Source of the DNA: Actinomycetota bacterium
GTDB taxonomy: Bacteria > Actinomycetota > Actinomycetes > Mycobacteriales > Mycobacteriaceae
Length of the DNA: 15,122 nucleotides
NCBI GenBank assembly: GCA_005787665.1
Contig: SYAB01000180.1
Location: 1-15,122 of the forward strand
Reading direction: 5' to 3'
Part shown: in pieces, positions 1-5,762 of the stretch
Layout of the letters: each line of letters opens with the position of its first letter
Position numbering within the stretch: position 1 is the stretch's first letter
Notes under the pieces: model-generated
What the model saw: the letters and a program-made list of their open reading frames with translations, nothing else
Databases searched by the model: none
Told to the model about the DNA's origin: nothing
Position numbers and translations under genes: made by a program

Positions 1-1
1 G

Positions 2-331
2 TGGGCGCCCGGCTGGGCGGTGGTCATTCATCGCGGTCGTCGTTCCGGTCGCGTCTTTCGGACACCGCTGTGGGCTTTCCGTCGGGGCGACACCTACGTC
101 ATAGCCCTGACTTACGGAGCGGGCGCGGACTGGGTACGCAACGTCATCGCGGCAGGCGGATGCGAGTTGGAGAGTGGGGGAAAGCATTACGAACTCGCCG
201 CCCCTCAGGTCTACCGCGACGACGGTGCTGTCGACATGCCGCCGGCCATCCGGTTCATGCTCCGCAGAGTGATCAAAGCGCCGGAGTTCCTGCGACTGAA
301 CATCGCGGGCGAACTGAAAGGCTCGCCATGA
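2..331 (+). CDS. DUF385-type (nitroreductase/deazaflavin-dependent) protein, 5' end outside window
   Basis: This is the C-terminal 109 residues of a protein whose start lies before the window; the reading frame is open from the first bases. The visible part begins WAPGWAVVIHRGRRSGR, followed by RTPLWAF, then YGAGADWVRN with a Gly-rich turn, which matches the core of the DUF385 family of small split-barrel proteins. Mycobacterial members often bind F420 and reduce quinones or nitro compounds, or act as F420-dependent oxidoreductases; the substrate here cannot be told. No membrane segment is seen. The stop codon overlaps the start of the downstream transporter gene (ATGA), so the two are probably translated from one mRNA. 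Family assignment is by motif reading, fairly sure; cofactor and reaction are inferred from the family. Confidence 0.8.
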   Translation, partial: WAPGWAVVIHRGRRSGRVFRTPLWAFRRGDTYVIALTYGAGADWVRNVIAAGGCELESGGKHYELAAPQVYRDDGAVDMPPAIRFMLRRVIKAPEFLRLNIAGELKGSP

Positions 332-1629
332 CAGCGGAATCCCGCGACTTACGACGGATCACACTGTCGAGCTTGGCGGGCACGACGGTCGAGTACTACG
401 ACTTCCTCCTGTACGCGACGATGACGGCGTTGGTGTTCGACCGGTTGTTCTTCCCGGGGTCGGACCCGTCGGCGGCGGCGGTGGCCGCGTTCGGAACACT
501 GGCTGCCGGCTACGTCGCGCGTCCGCTGGGCGGAATCCTGTTCGGCCACTTGGGTGATCGGTTGGGCCGAAAACGCACCCTCGTCGCGACGATGACCCTG
601 ATGGGAGTGGCGAGTTTTCTCATCGGCTGCCTGCCCACCTACGAGACGATCGGCCGCGCCGCACCCGTCTTATTAGTGCTGCTTAGGGTCGGTCAGGGAA
701 TCGCGGTGGGGGGAGAATGGGGCGGGGCGACACTGATGGTCGCCGAGCACGCCCGGCCATCGGACCGTGGGCGCTGGAACGGCATTGTGCAGACGGGCTC
801 GGCTATCGGCGGTCTGCTCTCGACAATCGTGGTCATGGCGCTGGCGGGACTGTCCGATGAGGCACTGATGTCGTGGGGCTGGCGGGTGCCGTTCCTGCTC
901 AGCGCCGGACTGCTGGTGATCGGGCTGTACGTACGTTCCGGGGTCGCGGAAAGCCCGGTGTTCGTCCAAGCCATGGAGTCCGCCACGGGCGGGGGGACTT
1001 CGATCCCGCTGATGTCGGTGCTGCGACGTCCCGGGGCCCTGCTGCTCACCTGCGCCATCGGGATCGGATCCTTCGGGCTGACCGGTTTGTTGAGCACCTA
1101 TATGGTCAGCTACACCCGCAACCTCGGCTACACGACCTCGGCGAACCTCTCCTCGAAGCTGTGGGGTGGTGTCGCGGTGCTCATCGCCATCCCGGCTTTC
1201 GCCGCGCTGTCGGACCGGCTTGGCCGACGCAGGGTGATGCTGGCCGGTGCTGTCGCCATCGTGCTGTACGCCTATCCGATGTACGCGCTGGTCGACAGCC
1301 TGTCGACCCCGCGTCTGATCGTCGCGGTCGTCATCGGGCAGATCATCCAGGCGGCGATGTACGGGCCGCTGGGGGCGATGTTGGCGGAGATGTTCGATAC
1401 CGGGGTGCGCTACACGGGGATGTCCCTGGGCTACCAGTTGGCTGCGCTGATCGGCGCCGGGTTCACACCCCTGTTGGCGAGCAGCCTGCTCACAGCAGGA
1501 CCGCGGAGCACGCCTCTGGTGCTCATCGCCGTGGGCTGCGGCGTCGTGACGATCGCGGCTCTGCTGTTCACCCGTGAGACAGCCGGCCGGGATCTGGCCG
1601 ACCCGGTTCGCGCCGAGGGATCGGTGTAG
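328..1629 (+). CDS. MFS transporter, metabolite:H+ symporter (MHS) type
   Basis: A 433-residue inner-membrane permease with about 12 hydrophobic segments, the usual size for the major facilitator superfamily. The start is the ATG whose A lies in the ATGA overlap with the preceding gene; the open frame continues upstream, but only from here does the sequence look like MFS. Residues 18-26 read GTTVEYYDF, a hallmark of the MHS branch (ShiA, ProP and KgtP relatives). The loop 2-3 signature GHLGDRLGRKR is at about 73-83, and the matching loop in the second half reads ALSDRLGRRR. GQGIAVGGEWGG in the fourth helix region is also typical. Such proteins import organic acids, betaines or similar small solutes with protons; the substrate cannot be predicted. 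Coupling with a DUF385-type enzyme suggests uptake and reduction of a related compound, which is inference only. Confidence 0.88.
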   Translation: MTAESRDLRRITLSSLAGTTVEYYDFLLYATMTALVFDRLFFPGSDPSAAAVAAFGTLAAGYVARPLGGILFGHLGDRLGRKRTLVATMTLMGVASFLIGCLPTYETIGRAAPVLLVLLRVGQGIAVGGEWGGATLMVAEHARPSDRGRWNGIVQTGSAIGGLLSTIVVMALAGLSDEALMSWGWRVPFLLSAGLLVIGLYVRSGVAESPVFVQAMESATGGGTSIPLMSVLRRPGALLLTCAIGIGSFGLTGLLSTYMVSYTRNLGYTTSANLSSKLWGGVAVLIAIPAFAALSDRLGRRRVMLAGAVAIVLYAYPMYALVDSLSTPRLIVAVVIGQIIQAAMYGPLGAMLAEMFDTGVRYTGMSLGYQLAALIGAGFTPLLASSLLTAGPRSTPLVLIAVGCGVVTIAALLFTRETAGRDLADPVRAEGSV

Positions 1630-1654
1630 CGCCGGTCCGCGGCTGCCCTTAAAA

Positions 1655-1667
1655 CGTCACAGTGACG
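1655..1667. promoter_or_regulatory. Perfect 13 bp palindrome, operator-like
   Basis: CGTCAC-A-GTGACG is a perfect 6-bp inverted repeat around a single base, about 25 bp past the MFS stop codon. This form is common for dimeric TetR- or GntR-type repressor sites. No regulator gene is adjacent and no promoter is obvious, so a role is uncertain. The arms are too close together for a terminator hairpin. Confidence 0.3.
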
Positions 1668-1713
1668 ATATGGCGACCGCGGCACGGTAGGGGGTGCGAC
1701 AGGGGTTCGAGCG

Positions 1714-1875
1714 ATGCAGCCGGGCCCTGGCTGGGTCACACGGGAGGCGTTCGGCCAGCTGCCATCGAGTGAGCAGATTTGCAGGGCTTTACTCGCAAAA
1801 CGGCTGAGCGTCAGTGCGCACTCAACGTTGAAGGCGCAAGAGGCGGTGGCCGAAAGCGCGCTTCGCGGCGAGTAG
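1714..1875 (+). CDS. Possible small protein, 53 aa, not recognised
   Basis: An ATG-started frame of 53 codons, too short to be convincing by length alone. The product starts MQPGPGWVTREAFGQL and contains a plausible amphipathic stretch (EQICRALLAKRLSVSAHS) and an acidic/alanine-rich end. An AGGGG sequence lies about 9 nt before the ATG and could serve as a weak ribosome binding site. It fills the otherwise empty gap after the MFS gene. I recognise no family. It may equally be a chance frame or the degraded tail of a lost gene. There is no direct support beyond frame and composition. Confidence 0.2.
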   Translation: MQPGPGWVTREAFGQLPSSEQICRALLAKRLSVSAHSTLKAQEAVAESALRGE

Positions 1876-2003
1876 TCGGTGGGTCGGTTGATGTCACGAC
1901 TGATCGTGCTGCCGGCATTTCCCCACGTCCAATAAAGTGCCGATAAGCCACATTATGTCAAGTAAAACTGACCGGACTGACCTGGTGATATCCCCCCGCG
2001 CTC

Positions 2004-2339
2004 TTACAGATCGAGCACAAATCTCAGGGCTTGACCAATGGCTTGTAGTCGTTCCGGGCCGACCATCCCGTGGCGGGATGACAGTCGCTCGACAGAGACG
2101 ACCCGCAGTTGGTCGCAGCGGGCATACGTGATGCGATCCAGTCCGCTATCGCCCGGCTCAAGTTCGACATGGCTGCGCAGACCGTACCCAACGGTCGTGA
2201 CCGGCACGACGACCACGAGCCCGCCGGGACCGTTGTTGAGAATATCGACCGATACCACGACCGCTGGCCGGCGAAAGGCCGGCTCGTGTCCCAGCGGCCG
2301 GCCGAGGTCGACGCTGTAGACCTCCCCCCGCCAGATCAA
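2004..2339 (-). CDS. MazF/PemK-family endoribonuclease toxin (module 1)
   Basis: A 111-residue toxin of the MazF family, which cuts single-stranded RNA at short sequences and stops growth unless bound by its antitoxin. The N-terminus reads IWRGEVYSVDLG, followed by FRRPAVVVSVD and VVVPVTT; these are the conserved strand motifs of MazF, including the Arg of RGEV and the P-V-T loop near the active site. The C-terminus ALRFVLDL is also typical of mycobacterial members. I chose the TTG at 2339 as start: it overlaps the antitoxin stop as TTGA and places RGE at the usual distance from the N-terminus. An upstream ATG at 2384 would add 15 residues that are unlike MazF. It resembles the M. tuberculosis MazF7/MazF9 group, but I cannot fix the orthologue. 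Confidence 0.85.
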   Translation of the reverse strand: MIWRGEVYSVDLGRPLGHEPAFRRPAVVVSVDILNNGPGGLVVVVPVTTVGYGLRSHVELEPGDSGLDRITYARCDQLRVVSVERLSSRHGMVGPERLQAIGQALRFVLDL

Positions 2340-2572
2340 TCCAGCGCATCCCACTCGTGTCGCTCCGTCACGTATTTTTCCCACAGTTCGGGGTCGTTAC
2401 GCAGGCGCTGGTAGTCCCCGTTTAGTCCTCTGAGGAACTCCTGGCGTTCCAAGGCATTGATGGCATCGTGCACGACATCGACGACAGCAGATTGACGTGC
2501 CTTCGCCAGGGATTGGAGGCGCTCCGAGTCGGGTCGGCGAACCCGGACGGTTGTGGTGGTTTCTGCTGCCAT
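2336..2572 (-). CDS. MazE-type ribbon-helix-helix antitoxin (module 1)
   Basis: A 78-residue protein immediately upstream of the mazF-like gene, its stop overlapping the toxin start by 2 nt. The N-terminal TTTTVRVRRPDSERLQSLAK is a ribbon-helix-helix DNA-binding region: one beta strand then a helix. The acidic C-terminal part (about 50-78, ending HEWDALD) is the usual toxin-binding tail, with tryptophan residues that can fill the MazF groove. It should bind and inhibit the toxin and repress its own promoter. A TACAAT box ends exactly 6 nt before the ATG, so the mRNA may start at the A of the start codon (leaderless). Two 7-bp direct repeats overlap this box and are the likely operator. Confidence 0.82.
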   Translation of the reverse strand: MAAETTTTVRVRRPDSERLQSLAKARQSAVVDVVHDAINALERQEFLRGLNGDYQRLRNDPELWEKYVTERHEWDALD

Positions 2573-2578
2573 GGCGTC

Positions 2579-2600
2579 ATTGTAGACGAAATGTAGACAA
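2579..2600 (-). promoter_or_regulatory. mazEF module 1 promoter with direct-repeat operator
   Basis: On the minus strand, TACAAT (2584-2579) is followed by GACGCC and then the antitoxin ATG, placing the expected transcription start on the A of ATG. GTCTACA occurs twice (2598-2592 and 2587-2581), start to start 11 bp, about one helical turn; the second copy overlaps the -10 box. This is a natural layout for autorepression by two ribbon-helix-helix dimers on one face of the DNA. No good -35 box is seen. Confidence 0.55.
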
Positions 2601-2710
2601 CTTGGCGGGTAACGGACACTCAGAGATTTGTACGTTTCCGAAACGACTCCCCCGCGGAATTAGGTGCAGTCAATGCTCAAAGTCAACGGCGCCGCAGCGT
2701 CGTCTCGTGA

Positions 2711-3010
2711 TCAGTCGAGATCGAAGGCGTTGCGAATCGCCGTTGCCAGCAATTCCTCCTGATCGGGAAGAAAGAATCCAATCTGGCGTCCCAGGGCCGC
2801 AACTGGGATGGTGGCAATGTTGTCGACGCTCACAACGGAGTCCTTCTCGAGCCCGTTACGCACGCCTACGGGAACTTCGGTCGACAAACCGCGAACTGTT
2901 GCGGTGATCGGTGCGACGGTGACTCTGGTGAGGTGCGGCCGAACGAGTTCCCGCGTCAGGATCAGGACCGGCCGAGCCTTATCGAGTTGGGCGATGTGAA
3001 TCGGCCTCAA
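2711..3010 (-). CDS. mazF3: MazF3-like endoribonuclease toxin (module 2)
   Basis: A 99-residue toxin reading RPIHIAQLDKARPVLILTRE at the N-terminus, VAPITATVRG in the middle and RNAFDLD at the end. From memory this closely follows M. tuberculosis MazF3 (Rv1102c), an mRNA/rRNA-cleaving toxin, through almost its whole length. Like that protein it lacks the RGEV start of typical MazF and begins directly at the following strand. The start codon is TTG, overlapping the antitoxin stop as TTGA, the same arrangement as in the neighbouring module. The weak start and overlap probably keep toxin output below antitoxin output. The end (NAFDLD then stop) may be a few residues shorter than the M. tuberculosis protein. 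Orthology is confident; the RNA target is not predictable. Confidence 0.87.
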   Translation of the reverse strand: MRPIHIAQLDKARPVLILTRELVRPHLTRVTVAPITATVRGLSTEVPVGVRNGLEKDSVVSVDNIATIPVAALGRQIGFFLPDQEELLATAIRNAFDLD

Positions 3011-3243
3011 TCGACGTCCAGTTCGAAGGTCGACGTGTGAGCGGCTAGCGCATCGAAATCATCGTCGGCCTTGGCCGGCCCGGCAAGAATCGCCGCATCG
3101 CGGGCGGCGATGAGCCGGCGTCGCTCACGTTCCAGAGCTTTGAGTACGAACGAGGCGCGGCTCTCGGCGTTTCGCCGCTCGACTTCGCGGTCAATGAATT
3201 CGACGACTTCGTCCGGAAGTCGAACGGCGATCTGCTTGCTCAC
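3007..3243 (-). CDS. mazE3: MazE3-like antitoxin (module 2)
   Basis: A 78-residue antitoxin beginning with SKQIAVRLPDEVVEFIDREV, a ribbon-helix-helix fold (strand IAVRL, helix from PDEVV), followed by a basic second helix ALERERRRLIAARDA and an acidic tail containing DDDFDALA. It matches the mycobacterial MazE3 type and precedes its toxin with a TTGA overlap. I chose the GTG at 3243 because TACCAT lies exactly 6 nt upstream, fitting leaderless transcription, and because it places the strand right at the N-terminus. An in-frame GTG at 3276 would add 11 residues (DRIPYRYHCA...), and annotators may prefer it. It should neutralise the toxin and autoregulate the operon. Confidence 0.8.
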   Translation of the reverse strand: MSKQIAVRLPDEVVEFIDREVERRNAESRASFVLKALERERRRLIAARDAAILAGPAKADDDFDALAAHTSTFELDVD

Positions 3244-3249
3244 AGCGCA

Positions 3250-3255
3250 ATGGTA
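3250..3255 (-). promoter_or_regulatory. -10 box for mazEF module 2 (candidate leaderless start)
   Basis: Minus-strand TACCAT (form TANNNT) is followed by TGCGCT and then GTG at 3243, the same 6-nt spacing as in the first mazEF module. If used, the transcript would begin on the G of the start codon and rule out the longer GTG start at 3276. No -35 box is obvious. Confidence 0.45.
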
Positions 3256-3297
3256 CCGATATGGGATGCGATCCACTACCGCTTATGGGGTAGCTGG

Positions 3298-3510
3298 TCA
3301 AGGCGCGAGGGTGACTCCACGTTTATGCGCCTCGCCCGCGAGGGCGGAGTTAATTGTCGCGAGCGCCGCCCACTGGTGGATCGCCACATCGAGGACGCAA
3401 CAATCCGGCAACTTCAGTCCTGTGCTCACACGAAGTTCGGCGAGCCGCAACGGTTCGTCGTCGTCGGTCGGCGCCGGCACGATTCCGGCGGCCAGGAGAT
3501 CGTTGCGCAT
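3298..3510 (-). pseudogene. C-terminal remnant of a VapC/PIN-domain toxin
   Basis: The 70 residues from the ATG at 3510 match the second half of a VapC ribonuclease: LRLAELRVSTGLKLPDCCVLDVAIHQWAAL is read across the region holding the third acidic residue (D in KLPDCCVL), followed by ALATINSALAGEA. The N-terminal half, with the first strand and the first two catalytic acids, is absent, and so is a vapB antitoxin. The space where they should lie is taken by an oppositely oriented exported-protein gene. In addition, the usual Asp of the ATFD motif is Asn here (ATIN). It therefore cannot be an active PIN nuclease as read. It sits 21 nt before the longer MazE3 start, continuing the toxin-antitoxin cluster. 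It may be only a decayed gene, or the ORF may still be translated. Confidence 0.65.
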
Positions 3511-3562
3511 CGACGCGCCCTGTCCTGGATCATGGCCGCGGCACCTCTGGCAGAATCCACGC

Positions 3563-3799
3563 ATGCGCAAACTCGCACGCCGTGGAACCTTCGCAATCTT
3601 TTCGGCCGTTCCTCTCGTTGCTGCGGCGTCGCTGTTCGGCGCCGGGATCGGTTCGGCGGAGCCGCTGAATTGCATCAATGGACAATTCTGGGATCCGATC
3701 ACCAACACCTGTCAGACGCCGCAACCGGCGGAAGACTGTGGGCCCGGTCAGTACTGGAACGCGTTGTCCAATGTGTGCCGGCCACTGGGTCAGCTGTAG
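3563..3799 (+). CDS. Small exported protein with two C-x12-C repeats
   Basis: A 78-residue protein with a clear Sec signal peptide: MRKLARR, then a hydrophobic stretch AIFSAVPLVAAASLFGAGIG, with likely cleavage after GSA or SAE near residue 32-33. The mature part of about 45 residues consists of two tandem units, CINGQFWDPITNTC and CGPGQYWNALSNVC, each with two cysteines 12 residues apart and the shared pattern GQ(F/Y)W(D/N)...(S/T)N.C. Each unit probably closes with one disulfide. It is secreted or wall-associated; the function is unknown. The spacing vaguely recalls carbohydrate-binding Cys modules, but nothing more specific can be said. CAGAAT ends 6 nt before the ATG and no Shine-Dalgarno sequence is seen, so a leaderless mRNA is possible. 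Confidence 0.8.
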   Translation: MRKLARRGTFAIFSAVPLVAAASLFGAGIGSAEPLNCINGQFWDPITNTCQTPQPAEDCGPGQYWNALSNVCRPLGQL

Positions 3800-3835
3800 C
3801 ATGCGGCGCTCTCACCATCGCGAGCGTTTCGGTCC

Positions 3836-4306
3836 CTATGGCGGCGGCGGAATTGCGGCAGGGTTTGCACCAATACTGGAGGCGCACCACTCCGCAGTGG
3901 TTTTCACCGTGCCGCCGAGAGCGTCCGCGATGAGTTGTGCTTCTTCTCGGGTCTGGATATCCGTCGTCCAGTAGGTACCGATGGCCCTGGGGTCGGGGTC
4001 GGCTGACTGATTGGCGCACCGCGCGGCCCACCAGATCTGCAAACCCTCGGCCGAGTCCCAGACATCGACCTGGTACCAGCCGGTCGCGGTGTAGCACTCG
4101 ATGGTGGCGAAAGGATTTGAGCCGTCGTCCATGGTCCGGGTGCCGATGCTGTTGTCGCCACACTGGAGGCCGGCGGCAACGAGCTTGTTCTTGACGACTG
4201 ACGGATCCGCGGCCAGGCTCTCGGAGCTTGCCGAGGCGCAGGTGAGTGCAGCTGTTGCCCCCATCGCGGCAACGACGGCCAACACCCTTAGAGACCAGCT
4301 GAGCAT
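3836..4306 (-). CDS. Exported protein of unknown function, four mature cysteines
   Basis: A 156-residue protein with a signal peptide (residues 1 to about 26: MLSWSLRVLAVVAAMGATAA, cleavage likely after ASA). Cys23 lies inside the signal; its surroundings (ALTC) do not fit a lipobox well, so it is probably not a lipoprotein. The mature part has four cysteines (49, 71, 97, 141), enough for two disulfides, several Trp (WYQVDVW, IWWAARC, TYWTTD) and a proline-rich end (IPPPP). I recognise no domain; it looks like one of the many small mycobacterial exported proteins. The ATG at 4306 is preceded by AGAGGG at suitable spacing. It converges with the Cys-repeat gene, with 36 bp between the stops, and diverges from the small membrane protein gene at 4424. 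Confidence 0.75.
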   Translation of the reverse strand: MLSWSLRVLAVVAAMGATAALTCASASSESLAADPSVVKNKLVAAGLQCGDNSIGTRTMDDGSNPFATIECYTATGWYQVDVWDSAEGLQIWWAARCANQSADPDPRAIGTYWTTDIQTREEAQLIADALGGTVKTTAEWCASSIGANPAAIPPPP

Positions 4307-4322
4307 CGTTGTTCCCTCTATT

Positions 4323-4350
4323 CCGACGACGATGTCGTGGTCGGATCATA
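4323..4350 (-). promoter_or_regulatory. Promoter with overlapping inverted repeat upstream of the 156-aa exported protein
   Basis: On the minus strand TATGAT (4350-4345) is a near-consensus -10 box, predicting a transcript start near 4338 and a leader of about 31 nt with an AGAGGG ribosome site. Directly after it lies an imperfect inverted repeat, 4323-4344: arms CCGACGACGA and TCGTGGTCGG (9 of 10 pairs), spacer 2 bp. A site at the start point is well placed for a repressor. The 2-nt loop makes an RNA hairpin less likely than a protein site. Confidence 0.45.
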
Positions 4351-4411
4351 GTGCCGGCCGCCGGGAGCGACATCACTTCTTAGACGCCGCACCACCGAGC
4401 GCTTTGTCGAC

Positions 4412-4417
4412 CACAAT
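4412..4417 (+). promoter_or_regulatory. -10-like box, candidate leaderless start of the 94-aa membrane protein
   Basis: CACAAT is followed by CGTTGG and the GTG at 4424. The 6-nt gap puts the expected transcription start on the start codon, and there is no Shine-Dalgarno sequence. The match to TANNNT is imperfect because the first base is C. Confidence 0.3.
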
Positions 4418-4423
4418 CGTTGG

Positions 4424-4708
4424 GTGACCACTCCCCTGCATGCCGCGGTCAGCCTCACCGGGCTGCTCGGACTGCTCGGGCTGATCACGTTTGCCAAACC
4501 GGTCGACCCGGGCGCCCCCGGGGCGCGGGTGCGCGTGCTCGGTCTGCTGGGCCTGCTCGGCTTGGCCGGATTCGTCCTGCCGGTACTCAGTCCGTTCGGC
4601 GCCTTCGGGGCGTTCGGTCTTTGGGGCCACCAGAACAGGGCACTGCGCGCCTTGGCCCATCTTGGCTTTCTCGCCCCCATCGGCGTGCTGTTTCTCATGG
4701 TGACCTGA
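4424..4708 (+). CDS. Small hydrophobic membrane protein with GLLGLLGL repeats
   Basis: A 94-residue protein with three likely membrane segments: about 9-24 (VSLTGLLGLLGLITFA), 36-56 (RVRVLGLLGLLGLAGFVLPV) and 78-93 (ALAHLGFLAPIGVLFL). The first two share the repeat GLLGLLGL, and the loop after the second reads SPFGAFGAFGLWG. Charges between segments are few (KPVD, RVR, HQNRALR). No family is recognised; Gly/Leu-rich small membrane proteins like this pack tightly and sometimes act as transport or regulatory subunits, but there is no evidence for that here. The frame on the opposite strand is also open over this stretch, yet hydrophobicity and composition favour this one. The GTG start is inferred from the upstream box. 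Confidence 0.55.
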   Translation: MTTPLHAAVSLTGLLGLLGLITFAKPVDPGAPGARVRVLGLLGLLGLAGFVLPVLSPFGAFGAFGLWGHQNRALRALAHLGFLAPIGVLFLMVT

Positions 4709-4798
4709 TGGGTTGCGGCAGCGGGGAATCAGCGAACCCTGCCCGGCCGTACGGGTTACGGTGTTGGGTAATCGCCACTTCTCAGGATTGATCGACAC

Positions 4799-5761
4799 AT
4801 GAGCAACTCCTCAATTGGTGCTCGTCGGCCGGGAGCGATCCATCCCGGGACGCGAACCGAGACCTTCCTTCCGCCGCCAGCGCTGCGCGACGGGGTGATC
4901 TGCGTGATCCACCGCGATACCCGGGATTGTCGGCTGGATCCGTTGCAGGGATTCACCTATGGAACCGCGACGCCGAATATGGCCATCGCGTGGTACTGGC
5001 AAGGCCAGCCCGAACAGCTACGGTCCTGGGTGCCTGACGACACCTCGGCCGCCCGGACACCCGTCGAAGGCCCGATCCGGATTGTTGGCGGCAGCACACG
5101 TCCGTGGATCCACTTCAGCGATCAGCCCTACAACATGCTGATCGCGGTGTTCCGTCCCGACGCCATGCGAAAGTGGTTCGATCTGGACCCGCAGGCGTGG
5201 CAGGACCGCGCCGCCTCTCTCGACGACCTCGACACCGACGTTCCCTGGGCTTCATGGGCACGGCAGATTCAGGCTGCCGGGGAGCCCCGAACCGCGCTTC
5301 CCCTGCTCTTCGAGGGCCTGTTGACCGGCCGGGCCGGGTGTGCCGGTGCCCCGCCTTCGCCACTGACCTCGACTCAATGGCTCGACCACGTCACCACCTC
5401 ATGCCGGACCGGTGGGCCGGCGGGCTCGGCGCGGACCGCACAACGCCGGGTCAAACAGCAACTCGGGGTTTCCGAACGGCAGGCCCGTAAACTCGCCCGA
5501 CTGGAGAGCCTCACCATCTCGGCGGCCGACCGCCTGTTAGCGAACCGAGCCCACTCCATGGCCGATTTGGCCTCGCAGGCCGCGTTCTATGACCAGGCGC
5601 ACATGAGTCGTGACATGCGCAGCGCATCGGGCTTCGCCGCATCGGAAGCCATGCGGCGCGGCCTCTCGGACGAAAGCTTCTGGCTCATCCGCGCCTTCTA
5701 CAGCATCTTCTTCAAGTCGCTGGTGCGAAAGCCTCTGCAAGCCGGGCTTTTTCGGCGCTGA
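4799..5761 (+). CDS. AraC-family transcriptional regulator
   Basis: A 320-residue DNA-binding protein. The N-terminal part (about 20-180) reads like the ligand/DUF6597-type sensor half seen in many actinobacterial AraC proteins, with WYWQGQPEQLRSWVPD, GPIRIVGGSTRP and YNMLIAVFRPDAMRKWF. The C-terminal part (about 193-290) holds the AraC bihelical domain: a first recognition helix around GVSERQARKLARLESL (223-238), and a second unit DLASQAAFYDQAHMSRDMRSASGFAASEAMRR (256-287), where the canonical pattern is GYyDQsH..r.Fr...G.sP..y. An unusual C-terminal extension (291-320) is aromatic and ends FRR. ATG 4799 fits the family's start; AGGA lies 11 nt upstream, rather far. The gene ends 1 bp from the stop of the convergent secreted-protein gene. 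Its target is unknown. Confidence 0.85.
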   Translation: MSNSSIGARRPGAIHPGTRTETFLPPPALRDGVICVIHRDTRDCRLDPLQGFTYGTATPNMAIAWYWQGQPEQLRSWVPDDTSAARTPVEGPIRIVGGSTRPWIHFSDQPYNMLIAVFRPDAMRKWFDLDPQAWQDRAASLDDLDTDVPWASWARQIQAAGEPRTALPLLFEGLLTGRAGCAGAPPSPLTSTQWLDHVTTSCRTGGPAGSARTAQRRVKQQLGVSERQARKLARLESLTISAADRLLANRAHSMADLASQAAFYDQAHMSRDMRSASGFAASEAMRRGLSDESFWLIRAFYSIFFKSLVRKPLQAGLFRR

Positions 5762-5762
5762 G

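Larger units (their letters stand above)
1630..2003. other. 374 bp intergenic stretch, mostly without recognised genes
   Basis: This lies between the end of the MFS gene and the convergent mazF-like gene. It holds a perfect short palindrome at 1655-1667, a possible 53-codon ORF at 1714-1875 and a somewhat AT-richer stretch at about 1910-1990. I see no clear intrinsic terminator for either convergent gene, and no tRNA or insertion-sequence end. Confidence 0.6.

Noticed and set aside
873..1577. 234-codon plus-strand frame inside the MFS gene
   Set aside because: Out-of-frame shadow in high-GC DNA; Arg/Gly/Ala-rich with no domain, while the MFS frame is convincing throughout.
3530..3708. Upstream extension of the vapC remnant frame to 3708
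   Set aside because: The added residues do not look like the N-terminal half of a PIN domain and overlap the exported-protein gene antisense; the match begins near 3510.
4373..4798. Long minus-strand frame (141 codons) opposite the small membrane protein
   Set aside because: It is Gln/Glu/Arg-rich and repetitive because it mirrors the GLLGLLGL codons on the other strand; no family resemblance and no ribosome site.
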